From: Synechococcus sp. CC9616
GTDB taxonomy: Bacteria; Cyanobacteriota; Cyanobacteriia; PCC-6307; Cyanobiaceae
Reading direction: 5' to 3'
DNA: 64,000 nt
NCBI RefSeq assembly: GCF_000515235.1
Contig: NZ_KI911558.1
Span: forward strand, 873,762 to 937,761
Below the pieces are notes generated by a model, which made no database searches, was not told where the DNA came from, and worked only from the letters and a program-made list of their open reading frames with translations. Below, piece after piece: positions 37,733 through 45,944 of this stretch. The translations under genes and the position numbers were made by a program. Numbering within the stretch: the stretch's first letter is position 1; the number at the start of each line of letters is the position of its first letter.

Positions 37733-38677
37733 TCAAATCAAGGGGCATGGGACCCCGGCAGCACTGGCTTCGCGGAAGAGAGCACGAACGCCGATGCGAT
37801 TCAGGGGCAGCCGCAACAGCTCCATGGCGGTGCCTGAATAGCCCCGACGAATCAACCAGCGCAACAACGGGCGGAGGCTGCGCTCATTGAGCAGACCACC
37901 AAGGGTCAGAAGCTCCCAGAGGATGCGATGGAGCCAGGTGTACTGAATGATGAAACGCACCCGACGTGTCGGGTGCTTGCGGTAGAAAACCAGACCCATG
38001 CGGGCACGCTCACCTTCCACCTCAATCAAGCGGGGAATCTGGTCGAGGCTGAGGGCAGGATGCCAGTGATAGCCGACGGCCTCGGGACACTGGATCAGCC
38101 TGACGTCCATGCGACGCAGCCTCTCGCCAAGTTCCAGATCCTCCCAGCCATACAGCTGAAAGCCTTGATCAAACAGGCCTGATGCCTCAAGAACGCCTCG
38201 GTCGATCGCCACATTGCCGGTGGCGAAATAGGCCCATGAGAGATCACGCAGCTTGTGACGCTCCGTGGTGGGGTGATCGAAATTCGCCGTATTCACAACG
38301 GCGCCGTAGGTAAACGCCAGACGATTGCCTGTTGTGTCCCAGTGACGCTGAAGGGCCTTGGCGTGGCAAGCGAGAAAAGACGCTGTGACCACCAAATCGC
38401 TGTCGATGAAGACAATGACATCGCCCCTGGCATGGCTCACACCGCGATTGCGTCCGGCCGCAGGCCCCCCATGCTCCTGTTCGATCAGTCGCACATGGGA
38501 AAAGCGAGCCTGTTCCTGACGCAACCAAGCAGGAGTGCCGTCGGTGGATCCGTCATCCACCAGCACCACCTCGTACTGATCGAGGGCACCGCTGAGATGC
38601 TGATGCTCGAGAGCATCAAGGCACTTTTCAAGGATCGGCCTGCGGTTGTAAGTCGGTATCACGACACTGACAAACAT
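37733..38677 (-). CDS. Family 2 glycosyltransferase
   Basis: A 314-residue GT-A protein. The N-terminus VSVVIPTYNRR, the donor-site VLVDDGSTDGT (about 38-48) and FIDSDLVV (about 91-98, the metal-binding DxD position) identify GT2. The acceptor side has the ATGNVAIDR and YGWEDLELGERL motifs (about 165-190) found in the galactosyltransferase-like C-terminal region. The sugar and acceptor cannot be told. It lies downstream of the small basic gene and the DevBCA-type exporter on the same strand, separated by about 100 bases and a hairpin. Confidence 0.88.
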   Translation of the reverse strand: MFVSVVIPTYNRRPILEKCLDALEHQHLSGALDQYEVVLVDDGSTDGTPAWLRQEQARFSHVRLIEQEHGGPAAGRNRGVSHARGDVIVFIDSDLVVTASFLACHAKALQRHWDTTGNRLAFTYGAVVNTANFDHPTTERHKLRDLSWAYFATGNVAIDRGVLEASGLFDQGFQLYGWEDLELGERLRRMDVRLIQCPEAVGYHWHPALSLDQIPRLIEVEGERARMGLVFYRKHPTRRVRFIIQYTWLHRILWELLTLGGLLNERSLRPLLRWLIRRGYSGTAMELLRLPLNRIGVRALFREASAAGVPCPLI

Positions 38678-38726
38678 CCCGCTGACCTCCCTTCAATCCG
38701 AATGCTCAAGCCTACGGACAGCAGAA

Positions 38727-38748
38727 AGGGGGGACATGCCCCCCTCCG
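38727..38748 (-). terminator. Hairpin downstream of the 51-residue basic gene
   Basis: AGGGGGG and CCCCCCT can pair around a short CATGT/ACATG loop in the 98-base gap before the glycosyltransferase gene. On the minus strand the stem is followed by TTT only, so termination is likely but weak. Confidence 0.5.
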
Positions 38749-38775
38749 AACCAAGCCATCGGAACAACGAGATAA

Positions 38776-38931
38776 TCAGTCAGCAGCACCGCCGTTGTTG
38801 GCCGTACCGGTGACGCCATTACCAGCACCTTCACCGCGGCCGTCGTTGCGGAGTTTGCGCTTCTTGAACTTGCGGGCGTAAGCGCGATTCCGCTCTTGCT
38901 TCTCCTTTTTGAGATTTCTCCGCTTGGCCAT
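38776..38931 (-). CDS. 51-residue Lys/Arg-rich small protein
   Basis: Starts MAKRRNLKKEKQERNR at 38931 and ends with a Gly/Asn-rich tail before TGA at 38776. About half of the first 28 residues are Lys or Arg, so RNA, ribosome or DNA binding is plausible. Codon use is orderly, the ATG is clear, and a hairpin follows the stop. It lies 31 bases after devA on the same strand. No family is recognised; it resembles small ribosome-associated proteins in composition only. Confidence 0.6.
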   Translation of the reverse strand: MAKRRNLKKEKQERNRAYARKFKKRKLRNDGRGEGAGNGVTGTANNGGAAD

Positions 38932-38962
38932 GCGTTGTCAGATACAAGACACTTTTTTCACT

Positions 38963-39649
38963 TTACTCAACAGCTGGCTGGAGGAGGCCATCCTCCATAC
39001 GCAGAAGGCGGTCGGCCACATCAAGGATGCGCGGGTCGTGGGTGACCATCAGAACAGCACTGGATTGCTCACGGGCCAGCTGATGCAGCAGCTCAACCAC
39101 AGCCCGGCCGCTGACGCTGTCCAGAGACGCTGTTGGTTCATCGGCGAGCAGAAGCTTCGGCTCAGGGGCCAAGGCGCGAGCGATAGCAACGCGCTGCCTC
39201 TGACCTCCTGAGAGCTGGTCGATGCGTTTGCTCTCGTGACCTTCCAATCCCACAGCCCGTAACCAATATCGGGCCCTGTCCCGGCGGGCACGGAAGGAGG
39301 TGTTGGGGAGCAGATCAGCACCCATCTGAACGTTCTCCTCGGCCGTGAGGCACTTGAGAAGGTTGTGTCCCTGAAAGATCATCCCGATGTGGCGCCGGAG
39401 CTGCTGACGACGACTGCGACCGGCACCATTGAGCTGTTCACCGAGAACGGTGACTGAACCTTCTTCCACCTGCCGAAGCGCACCGATCAGGGTCAGAAGA
39501 GTTGTTTTGCCGCAACCCGATGGACCCGTAAGCGTGACCACCTCGCCCGCTGCGATGGTGAGTGAAATGTTTCGAAGCACTTCACGGCGCATCGAACCAC
39601 GCCCGTAGGCATGAATGAGGGAATTGATATTGACAGCATCAGCAGCCAT
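38963..39649 (-). CDS. devA: DevA-type ABC exporter ATPase
   Basis: About 228 residues from the ATG at 39649, whose A is shared with the devC stop (TAATG). Walker A is GPSGCGKTT, the signature LSGGQRQRVAIARAL and Walker B LLLADEPTASLD. The open frame extends to 39715 inside devC but without similarity. DevA is the ATPase of the DevBCA exporter of cyanobacteria, first known for heterocyst glycolipid export in Anabaena; unicellular members export other compounds. The three genes form one unit with the order devB-devC-devA. Confidence 0.92.
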   Translation of the reverse strand: MAADAVNINSLIHAYGRGSMRREVLRNISLTIAAGEVVTLTGPSGCGKTTLLTLIGALRQVEEGSVTVLGEQLNGAGRSRRQQLRRHIGMIFQGHNLLKCLTAEENVQMGADLLPNTSFRARRDRARYWLRAVGLEGHESKRIDQLSGGQRQRVAIARALAPEPKLLLADEPTASLDSVSGRAVVELLHQLAREQSSAVLMVTHDPRILDVADRLLRMEDGLLQPAVE

Positions 39650-40821
39650 TAAAAAATCTCCGCGGGATCGGCATCCGCCAACTTGCGCATCGCCAAAACA
39701 GATGAAACCAAACACATCGAGAAAATCATCACAAGAACTGTGAGAGCCCGATTGAAATCCATGAGGACTGGCAGACGCGTGGCATCACGGACCAACCAAT
39801 AGAGTCCTTCACCAGCAAGGTATGCAGGGATATAACCCATCACAGCCAGGTAGAAACCTTCGCGAACCACAACGGCCAACAGATGGGTTAAGCGATAACC
39901 CATCGCCATCAGAGTGGCGTACTCAGGCAAATGATCAGTAACATCGGAATAGAGAACTTGATAAACAATCACGCATCCAACGATAAAACCCATCGCTGCT
40001 CCCAAGGTAAAAATAAAGCCAATTGATGTACCTCTTTTCCAGTGATTCTGCTCGAAATCAACAAATTGCTGTTTGGTGAGTACACGAACATCGTCTGGTA
40101 GGACTTGCTCAAGCGACTGAAGAACCTGATTCGGATCGGCATCAGGCTGGAGGCGGATCAAGCCAACTTCAATTGAACCTGGAGATTTATTGGGCAGAAG
40201 ATCCAAATAGGTTTCTGTTCCCGCCACAAGATTGCCATCCGCTCCGAAACTCGTTCCGATACGAACGAGGCCCGCAACCCGGACGCGGTTGCCATTGATC
40301 TCCGTCTGCACCGGCCGACCTTCGCGATACCATTGAGCAACCGGCCCGAATTCAGGACGAGACAGTTCGTCAAACAAAACGCGACCTTTGAGCTTGAGGG
40401 CCTCGGCCTGGTCATTAAAATCGGGTTCCAAAAACACTGGATCGTCGGGGTTGTACCCAAGAGCCATAAGCGAACGGGTTCCACGGGTCTCTGGATTGCG
40501 CCAGAGCATGAGTCCCCAGTGAACAGGAGAAATGCGCTCCACCCTCGGATCGGCAAGGGTCTGAATCAGCCGTCTGCGTGGAAACCCTTCCATCTGAACA
40601 GAGTTGACTGAACTGGGGCTGATCAAAACGAGATCAGCATCAAAGAGTCGGTGAACTGTGACGCTGGCTTCAAAGAGTCCGTCCCGGAATCCAAATTGCA
40701 TAAACATCAGGATTCCAGCAAAGCTGATACCAGCAAGAGCAATCAGCAATCGAACAGGTTGCCTGGTGAGCATCAACCAAGACAGCGGAATCTGCCGAAA
40801 ACGAAACAACCAAGACATCAC
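39649..40821 (-). CDS. devC: DevC-type ABC exporter permease
   Basis: A 390-residue FtsX-like permease with four membrane helices: one near 20-40, and three at about 270-380 around a large periplasmic domain (about 50-255). This topology matches DevC/MacB-type permeases that push substrates via a membrane-fusion protein and TolC. It shares a base with the devB stop and overlaps the devA start, so translation is coupled. Confidence 0.92.
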   Translation of the reverse strand: MMSWLFRFRQIPLSWLMLTRQPVRLLIALAGISFAGILMFMQFGFRDGLFEASVTVHRLFDADLVLISPSSVNSVQMEGFPRRRLIQTLADPRVERISPVHWGLMLWRNPETRGTRSLMALGYNPDDPVFLEPDFNDQAEALKLKGRVLFDELSRPEFGPVAQWYREGRPVQTEINGNRVRVAGLVRIGTSFGADGNLVAGTETYLDLLPNKSPGSIEVGLIRLQPDADPNQVLQSLEQVLPDDVRVLTKQQFVDFEQNHWKRGTSIGFIFTLGAAMGFIVGCVIVYQVLYSDVTDHLPEYATLMAMGYRLTHLLAVVVREGFYLAVMGYIPAYLAGEGLYWLVRDATRLPVLMDFNRALTVLVMIFSMCLVSSVLAMRKLADADPAEIF

Positions 40822-41723
40822 TAAGGGGTAAAACGGGCCACGACTTTCAAGCCAGAAAGTTGACTCACTCGACTCGCATCAGCAGAGTCCAACGAAACCA
40901 GCACTTCGACAATTCTCGCATCAGCATCAGCGGTTGGATCTGTGGACAACACCTCACGCTGTTGCACAAGGGGGCTGATCAGAATGACCTTCCCTTGAAG
41001 ATCGCCATCAAAGCCACCATTTTCACTAACCATAGTAACAATCTGACCCTCTTTTAATTTACTAATATCTGATTCATACACTTCGATTCGTGCCTGCATG
41101 TTGTTGCTGTCACCAACCTCCATCACTCCGTCATTGGTTGGCCGCTCCCCAACACGGGCATGGATGCTTAGAACCAGTCCATCGATGGGTGAACGAAGAA
41201 TGGTCTTGGCCAGCTCCACCTTCAATCCCTGGCGCTGTGCCAATGTCTCAAGACGATCAGACTTCAATCGAATCAAAATAATGCGTTCATCCTCAACTTT
41301 TTCAAGGGACAACGCTCCAGCGGAACTGGGGTTGGCATAACGCGCTAGTTCCTGCTCCTGAAGAGTGATCTGTGCATCGAGACTGACCAAGCGCGCATCA
41401 ATTTCTTCGATATCAGCCAATACACCTTGGCGGTTATCAAACTCTGCAAGGACTTGATCCTTTGTGATTAGATCACCCTCAATCACAAACAGCTTGGAGA
41501 TGCGGGGTGCTCCCAGAACCCCCACCGTTGGTGCCGCCAGCCGCAAGACATCACCTTGTGGTTCAAGGGTGCCAAGTGCTGCGACCGACTCTGACAAAAG
41601 GGGGGCGGCACGTTCACTGGCATCAGACTGAGAGGTCTCTGCCGTTTGACGAAACTGCCAAAATCCAAGGCCGGCTGCTGCCAAACCGATGCAAGCCAAT
41701 CCAACAAGAAGACGAGGACGCAT
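40821..41723 (-). CDS. devB: DevB-type membrane-fusion protein (HlyD family)
   Basis: About 300 residues. One N-terminal membrane helix (LLVGLACIGLAAAGLGFW, about 5-22) leads into a biotinyl-lipoyl-like half (GTLEPQGDVLRLAAP, about 53-67), a helical hairpin (about 100-165) with Gln/Glu-rich coiled coil, and the C-terminal beta-barrel/MP domain. It links the DevC permease to an outer-membrane channel. The start is the ATG at 41723; a TTG one codon earlier is possible. An interrupted palindrome around GACGTC overlaps the start. Confidence 0.92.
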   Translation of the reverse strand: MRPRLLVGLACIGLAAAGLGFWQFRQTAETSQSDASERAAPLLSESVAALGTLEPQGDVLRLAAPTVGVLGAPRISKLFVIEGDLITKDQVLAEFDNRQGVLADIEEIDARLVSLDAQITLQEQELARYANPSSAGALSLEKVEDERIILIRLKSDRLETLAQRQGLKVELAKTILRSPIDGLVLSIHARVGERPTNDGVMEVGDSNNMQARIEVYESDISKLKEGQIVTMVSENGGFDGDLQGKVILISPLVQQREVLSTDPTADADARIVEVLVSLDSADASRVSQLSGLKVVARFTP

Positions 41724-41745
41724 CAAATCAGACGTCAGGTTTGAT
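41722..41745. promoter_or_regulatory. Interrupted palindrome overlapping the devB start
   Basis: Six-base outer arms ATCAAA/TTTGAT flank a central GACGTC; the bases between do not pair. The central core matches that of the palindrome upstream of gnd. Location over the start codon would fit an operator or translation-initiation element, but the match is imperfect. Confidence 0.25.
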
Positions 41746-41981
41746 CACAGGCCGGATCGAGGGTTCGACTCAAAATGGTCAACTCTCAATTAATAACACC
41801 ATAGAGGCACTAACGAGGTTTGGAGTGAACAGGACGCCTTTAATCCAATTGAGACATGACCGGGAATAGCACTGGCGAAGCAAAACTGATGTCGACTAGC
41901 TTGAGACCAGCAAGACACATTTGAATTCGACTGATATGCGTGTCTTCGATCACACACTTAAGCGTGCATTTATCAATTAAT
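41746..41981. other. A+T-rich intergenic region upstream of devB
   Basis: A 236-base gap between the acyltransferase stop and the exporter start, all on the minus strand. It probably holds the devBCA promoter. A short frame (41840-42067) overlaps the acyltransferase end and has no support. No clear terminator was found after the acyltransferase gene, so read-through into devBCA is possible. Confidence 0.35.
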
Positions 41982-42917
41982 TTAAGACCCCATTGAAGCT
42001 GTCGCCGCAGCCAACCGAGAGGCAAGCATTTCGAGCGTAAAGAGTGCATTTTTTGAATCATTTTCAATGCATTCTAAAAACTGACGCCGACTTAGAATCA
42101 TCACTTCCAAATCCGTTGAAGCAATCACATTTGCCGATCGTGGAACGTTCAAGAGCAACGACAGCTCTCCAAACAAATCGCCCTTCTTAAGAGAAGCAAC
42201 GACCTGATCTTCAAGAGAACCATTATCATTTGAGACTGTAACTTTAGCATTACCATTTACAATAAAATACGCACAATCTCCCGGAGCACCTTGCTCAAGA
42301 ATAACCTCACCTTCATCGAAATACTCACGCAGATATGGTTCCATAAAACCAACTATTTTCTGCCTTGCTACAAAATCAATAAAGCTGCCACGGATATCTT
42401 CCATGCAGATCATCATTGGTTGTATCGCAAGATTATAGTGGGACGATTGAGTGACATCACCGATACTTTCAAAACCTATTCTCGCCATCAAACGCTTCAA
42501 CGCAGGATTAAAAGGAGCTACGCAATGAGTGATGCCATTTCGATGGGCCCAGTAATATGTCAGCATCATCATGCCATTTAATATTTTTAAATTACCGCGG
42601 GTGTCTGGATCCACTGCCAGCTGACTCAGCGAAGCAGTGATCGCACCAGCAGGCAGCAGGGGACGGAAGTCAAAATAATCATCCGCTGGGAACCCGATCG
42701 TCGCATCATCGCGATTCAGCCGTGCAGTGCCGACAACATTGTCACCACTGAGGGCCACCATCAAGACTGATGTTTCACAGCAATCGAAGCGATCAATCAA
42801 GCAACGGTCTGGTCTGGGCTCAAAGCGAGCATCAGCTTCAACAAACACTTTATGGCGCAACCTTAAGCACGCATTTCTCTCTGCTGGAGTTTCAGCAAGC
42901 TTAATCGTGATGCTCAT
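41982..42917 (-). CDS. GNAT/FeeM-like acyltransferase fused to a cyclic-nucleotide-binding domain
   Basis: A 311-residue two-domain protein. Residues 1-175 resemble the autoinducer/N-acyl amino acid synthase branch of GNAT enzymes: RHKVFVEADARF near 21-32, DRF, then VVGTARLNRD (61-70) and a helix-strand set ending MMICMED. Residues about 190-300 form a Crp-type cyclic-nucleotide-binding domain with an intact phosphate-binding cassette (F249-G250-E251 and R260-S261-A262). The acyl donor and acceptor are unknown. Its ATG overlaps the upstream methyltransferase stop as ATGA. The block is visibly A+T-rich, suggesting transfer. A fused acyltransferase and cNMP sensor exists in mycobacterial Pat, but with the domains in the opposite order. 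Confidence 0.82.
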   Translation of the reverse strand: MSITIKLAETPAERNACLRLRHKVFVEADARFEPRPDRCLIDRFDCCETSVLMVALSGDNVVGTARLNRDDATIGFPADDYFDFRPLLPAGAITASLSQLAVDPDTRGNLKILNGMMMLTYYWAHRNGITHCVAPFNPALKRLMARIGFESIGDVTQSSHYNLAIQPMMICMEDIRGSFIDFVARQKIVGFMEPYLREYFDEGEVILEQGAPGDCAYFIVNGNAKVTVSNDNGSLEDQVVASLKKGDLFGELSLLLNVPRSANVIASTDLEVMILSRRQFLECIENDSKNALFTLEMLASRLAAATASMGS

Positions 42918-43822
42918 GAGAGATTATTCTGAGATTCTTGCTTCGAAGCGTTCACAACATATTCACCTTTATGAAAACGTTTACGCCTGAGATTAGGCAT
43001 TAACTGAGACGCAATCTGCCCATCATTGGCACTCTCATCCATGCGAAGTCCATGTTTTTCAAGAACTAAGGAAATAGAACTTTGCGGACAAAACCATGCG
43101 AGTGATTCACTTTTTGCTCGCAGGTAAAGCCTTAAAATCAATCCACAATCATTTTGTGGTGACTGCAAGGGTTCGAGGGAGGTGAATACAAATCGGCAAT
43201 CGCCAACAGCCGATTCACGAATAGAAACGAGAAGATTACTCACATCATTCTCACTTAAATACATCAGAACCCCTTCGCAGACAAAGACAGAGCTCAGACC
43301 CGAATCAAAATTTGAATTGGACGACAAAGCCTCACTCAGACTCTGCTGAGAAAAATCAACAGCACTAAAATGAAGATTAGGGCGCTCAATGACTTGAGGG
43401 TCAAGGGCATTCTGTTTATCTTTACTCGTGGCAGGATGATCAATCTCTAAAAACTCAACCTCCTTAAACTCCTTTGACAACATGTATGCAAGCATGTCAA
43501 ATCCAGCTCCCAAAATAATAACTTGCTTGACACCAGAAGCAATTGCCTGTCGAACAGAGTACTCAATATATGTCTTCCTAAGTACATAGTGAAATGACAT
43601 CCCTGGTAGTGTTAGACGTTCGAACAATTTCAACAGCAGCCTTACAGCAGGATTGCGCAACTGCCTTAGTAGTTTTCGACCATCGGACGAGGACTCTAGA
43701 ATAATCTCGCTACTCTCAAGCAACTGAACTGGAACATGTTCCCGGTCTGGAGAGTAGCGACCGCTATAGACAATTCCTTGTGCAACTGTGTACGCCGTGG
43801 AGCTGGCCTCATCAGTTTTCAT
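42914..43822 (-). CDS. LCMT-family class I methyltransferase
   Basis: A 302-residue SAM-dependent methyltransferase of the leucine carboxyl methyltransferase (Ppm1/TIGR00027-like) family. SAM motif I is VIILGAGFDMLAYML (about 100-114); EIDHPATSKDKQ (about 126-137) and VCEGVLMYLSEN (about 184-195) are family hallmarks. Members methylate carboxyl or hydroxyl groups on peptides and polyketides. Its stop overlaps the acyltransferase start (ATGA), so the two are translationally coupled and probably act in one pathway, for instance acylation and methylation of the same product. A ribosome-site-like AAAGG lies about eight bases before the ATG. Confidence 0.88.
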   Translation of the reverse strand: MKTDEASSTAYTVAQGIVYSGRYSPDREHVPVQLLESSEIILESSSDGRKLLRQLRNPAVRLLLKLFERLTLPGMSFHYVLRKTYIEYSVRQAIASGVKQVIILGAGFDMLAYMLSKEFKEVEFLEIDHPATSKDKQNALDPQVIERPNLHFSAVDFSQQSLSEALSSNSNFDSGLSSVFVCEGVLMYLSENDVSNLLVSIRESAVGDCRFVFTSLEPLQSPQNDCGLILRLYLRAKSESLAWFCPQSSISLVLEKHGLRMDESANDGQIASQLMPNLRRKRFHKGEYVVNASKQESQNNLS

Positions 43823-44024
43823 GAAATTTACCCTTTAGTATTAATTTAACAAACCAGACTGGCCAAATCAAATCAATTCAGATTTACCTAAGGTTTAGAT
43901 GGGAACGACATTAAAATTTTGTGGCCCGCTCAAGTCCCCGGAAGGCACCTGTGAATTATCTCAAGGCTTAGGCAGTAGCGTTGAATCTTTTTGATCTGAT
44001 TGACACGTGAATAGCAAAATCTCA
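43823..44024. promoter_or_regulatory. A+T-rich promoter region of the methyltransferase-acyltransferase pair
   Basis: A 202-base gap. On the minus strand TTAAATTAATACTAAAGG leads to the methyltransferase ATG; TAATACT resembles a -10 box and AAAGG a ribosome site. They are very close together, so at most one works as read. No operator-like palindrome was found. Confidence 0.35.
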
Positions 44025-45101
44025 TCATTGCAATGCTTGAAAAGCGAAGTAAAAACCAAAAAATACTTTCCCAGACAAATAATGAACAAGTGTCACGCCA
44101 ACAAGATTTTTTGTGCGATTATAAATGTATCCAAATAGCAGCCCACTCAAAAATGTTGCAACGATGGGCATAAAACCGAGCGGGTAGTGCAATACGGCAA
44201 AAATAGCCGAAGCCAAGACCACTGAAAGCGTCGATCGCATAGAATTCTGAATAACATTAAAAAGGGAGCTTTGAATCGCTCCACGTACAAAAAATTCTTG
44301 CAAATAACAATGGATCAAATAAATGTAGCTTAGAGGTGACGCAAGATTCATATAGCCAACAACATCGCCAACTGATATTTGAGTAAAATTTTTCAGGCTT
44401 TGAATCAAAACAAAAAGACCAATGATCAAAGCAGCACTGCCAAAAATACCGTCCTGTATGCTTCGATTTAAATTCGAGAGTGTCACCCCAAAATTAGACA
44501 ACGGCTGCCGAGTAGATGCAATAAAAATTAGTGGTGGTGGTATAACAAATAGGATAAACAACCAGCTCCACAAAGAATCTGTCGGATATTGAATGGATGC
44601 CATAAACGACAGAAAAAACATTCCAATACTGATTCCAGAAAGGCAGAGAACGATCGTGGCTGAAGCAGTTATCGCTTGCTTCAACAAGCCAATTAATTCA
44701 TGATTTGTTGTTTCAAGTTTTTTTGCTGTATCCACCGCAGAGTTAATCAGTAGATGTTCGTACAATTCAGGAAATGTCTTGATTTTATCGATCGGGAAGA
44801 CCAGAATTGAAGTTTTGCAACCAGCCTCTACATTCATCGAAGCTGGTCTCCTCAGCAACGATTGGCCGCCAACCAAATCACCAACCTTTGTTAATGTAGC
44901 GACAACAAATTCGTCATTCTCTGACTGGTCAAAAACTCGCAAGTTTCCATCAATCAAGACAGCTATAAAATCATGAACTTCCCCTTTTTGAATAAAGACC
45001 TCAGGATCGTCATATGCATGCTCGGACGATATTGTCATAAGGCTCGCAACCTGTGCCTCACTCAGCCCTTCAAATAGAATTGAGTGACTGATGTCATTCA
45101 T
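44025..45101 (-). CDS. Cyclic-nucleotide-like domain fused to a CPBP-family membrane protein
   Basis: A 358-residue protein. Residues about 10-125 form a Crp-type beta-roll, but the phosphate-binding cassette is degenerate (GGQSLLRRPASMNV at about 78-91 lacks the expected Glu and Arg). Residues about 145-358 contain about seven membrane helices of the CPBP (Rce1-like) protease family. Its motifs are also altered: EExxxR reads Q268-E269-FFV-R273, FxxxH is F301...H305, and the last motif keeps H340 without the expected Asn. The CAA codon for Q268 was checked. It may be a pseudo-protease, an immunity-type or a sensor protein. The DNA is strongly A+T-rich. Confidence 0.8.
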   Translation of the reverse strand: MNDISHSILFEGLSEAQVASLMTISSEHAYDDPEVFIQKGEVHDFIAVLIDGNLRVFDQSENDEFVVATLTKVGDLVGGQSLLRRPASMNVEAGCKTSILVFPIDKIKTFPELYEHLLINSAVDTAKKLETTNHELIGLLKQAITASATIVLCLSGISIGMFFLSFMASIQYPTDSLWSWLFILFVIPPPLIFIASTRQPLSNFGVTLSNLNRSIQDGIFGSAALIIGLFVLIQSLKNFTQISVGDVVGYMNLASPLSYIYLIHCYLQEFFVRGAIQSSLFNVIQNSMRSTLSVVLASAIFAVLHYPLGFMPIVATFLSGLLFGYIYNRTKNLVGVTLVHYLSGKVFFGFYFAFQALQ

Positions 45102-45152
45102 CGGAGATGGAAATTGGTCAAACTATGCCGCTAACCTAACAAGATTTAGGCT

Positions 45153-45896
45153 TCAGGCAATGGATGGGTCTGGATGCGATGGTTCGTCAAACAACAATTC
45201 GGTGATGTAACGCTCAGCCCATTTGACATTGAATGCTTTCTCAAGCACACGTCGAGTTTTATCGTTTCTTTTCTGCTGGATGCAGTAATTCAGTTGACCT
45301 TGATATCGCTTTAGCGTTTCCAATGAATTTGCTTGTTCACCTTCCGCCTGAACAACGGCAGAAGACAGCACGTCGAGATAATCCTTCACCAGACATTGAA
45401 AGAAGCGCTCCTCGTCAGCACCGTCCGGCCGAATGAAACACACATGGGGGGAGAAGATCGTCCCCCACCCTGGTAACGCCCTCTCCTGACGAAAGCGGGG
45501 ACGGTTCAATCCTGACAGGGACGACGCGAGCATGTCGGGAAGGGCCTCGCCGACTGGTGAAAGATCGACAATTGCTGCAGAGATACCTGCCGGTCCAGCG
45601 ACCACATCTGCCCCGAAGATGGGGAGATCGAAGCGAGGGTCTGGAAACCAGACGCAGTGAAGAATCTGCAGACCGACACCCAGCCTGGCAATCTCCAGGT
45701 GCAACTTGCGTAGACCGCGGCATCGACGAAGTTCATTCCGTATGAACAGCTGTTCGCCATCGAGCAGACCGCTGATGGATTCAAGTTCTGGATCCACCGC
45801 CAGCGGCTGTAGATCGGGGAGGTTCCTCCAGCTGGTTCGGATGCAGTCCGCCAGGGAGTGAACCAGCGGATGCAGTCCCTCGGATCCGTCCGTCAT
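45153..45896 (-). CDS. pcyA: Phycocyanobilin:ferredoxin oxidoreductase
   Basis: About 247 residues of the ferredoxin-dependent bilin reductase family, converting biliverdin IXalpha to phycocyanobilin for phycobiliproteins and phytochromes. The [21 protein letters not shown] region (given in part) contains the conserved catalytic Asp (IFGADVV), and [15 protein letters not shown] marks the N-terminus. The start is the ATG at 45896; an in-frame start 14 codons earlier (45938) is not supported by the family length of about 240-250. It is divergent from the M16 peptidase gene. Confidence 0.94.
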   Translation of the reverse strand: MTDGSEGLHPLVHSLADCIRTSWRNLPDLQPLAVDPELESISGLLDGEQLFIRNELRRCRGLRKLHLEIARLGVGLQILHCVWFPDPRFDLPIFGADVVAGPAGISAAIVDLSPVGEALPDMLASSLSGLNRPRFRQERALPGWGTIFSPHVCFIRPDGADEERFFQCLVKDYLDVLSSAVVQAEGEQANSLETLKRYQGQLNYCIQQKRNDKTRRVLEKAFNVKWAERYITELLFDEPSHPDPSIA

Positions 45897-45944
45897 CGGG
45901 GGCTGTCGTCCGTCGGGCACAGAATGGAACTTTGACACGCAGTT

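Noticed and set aside
41840-42067. 75-residue minus-strand frame
   Set aside because: It overlaps the end of the acyltransferase in another frame and shows no support.
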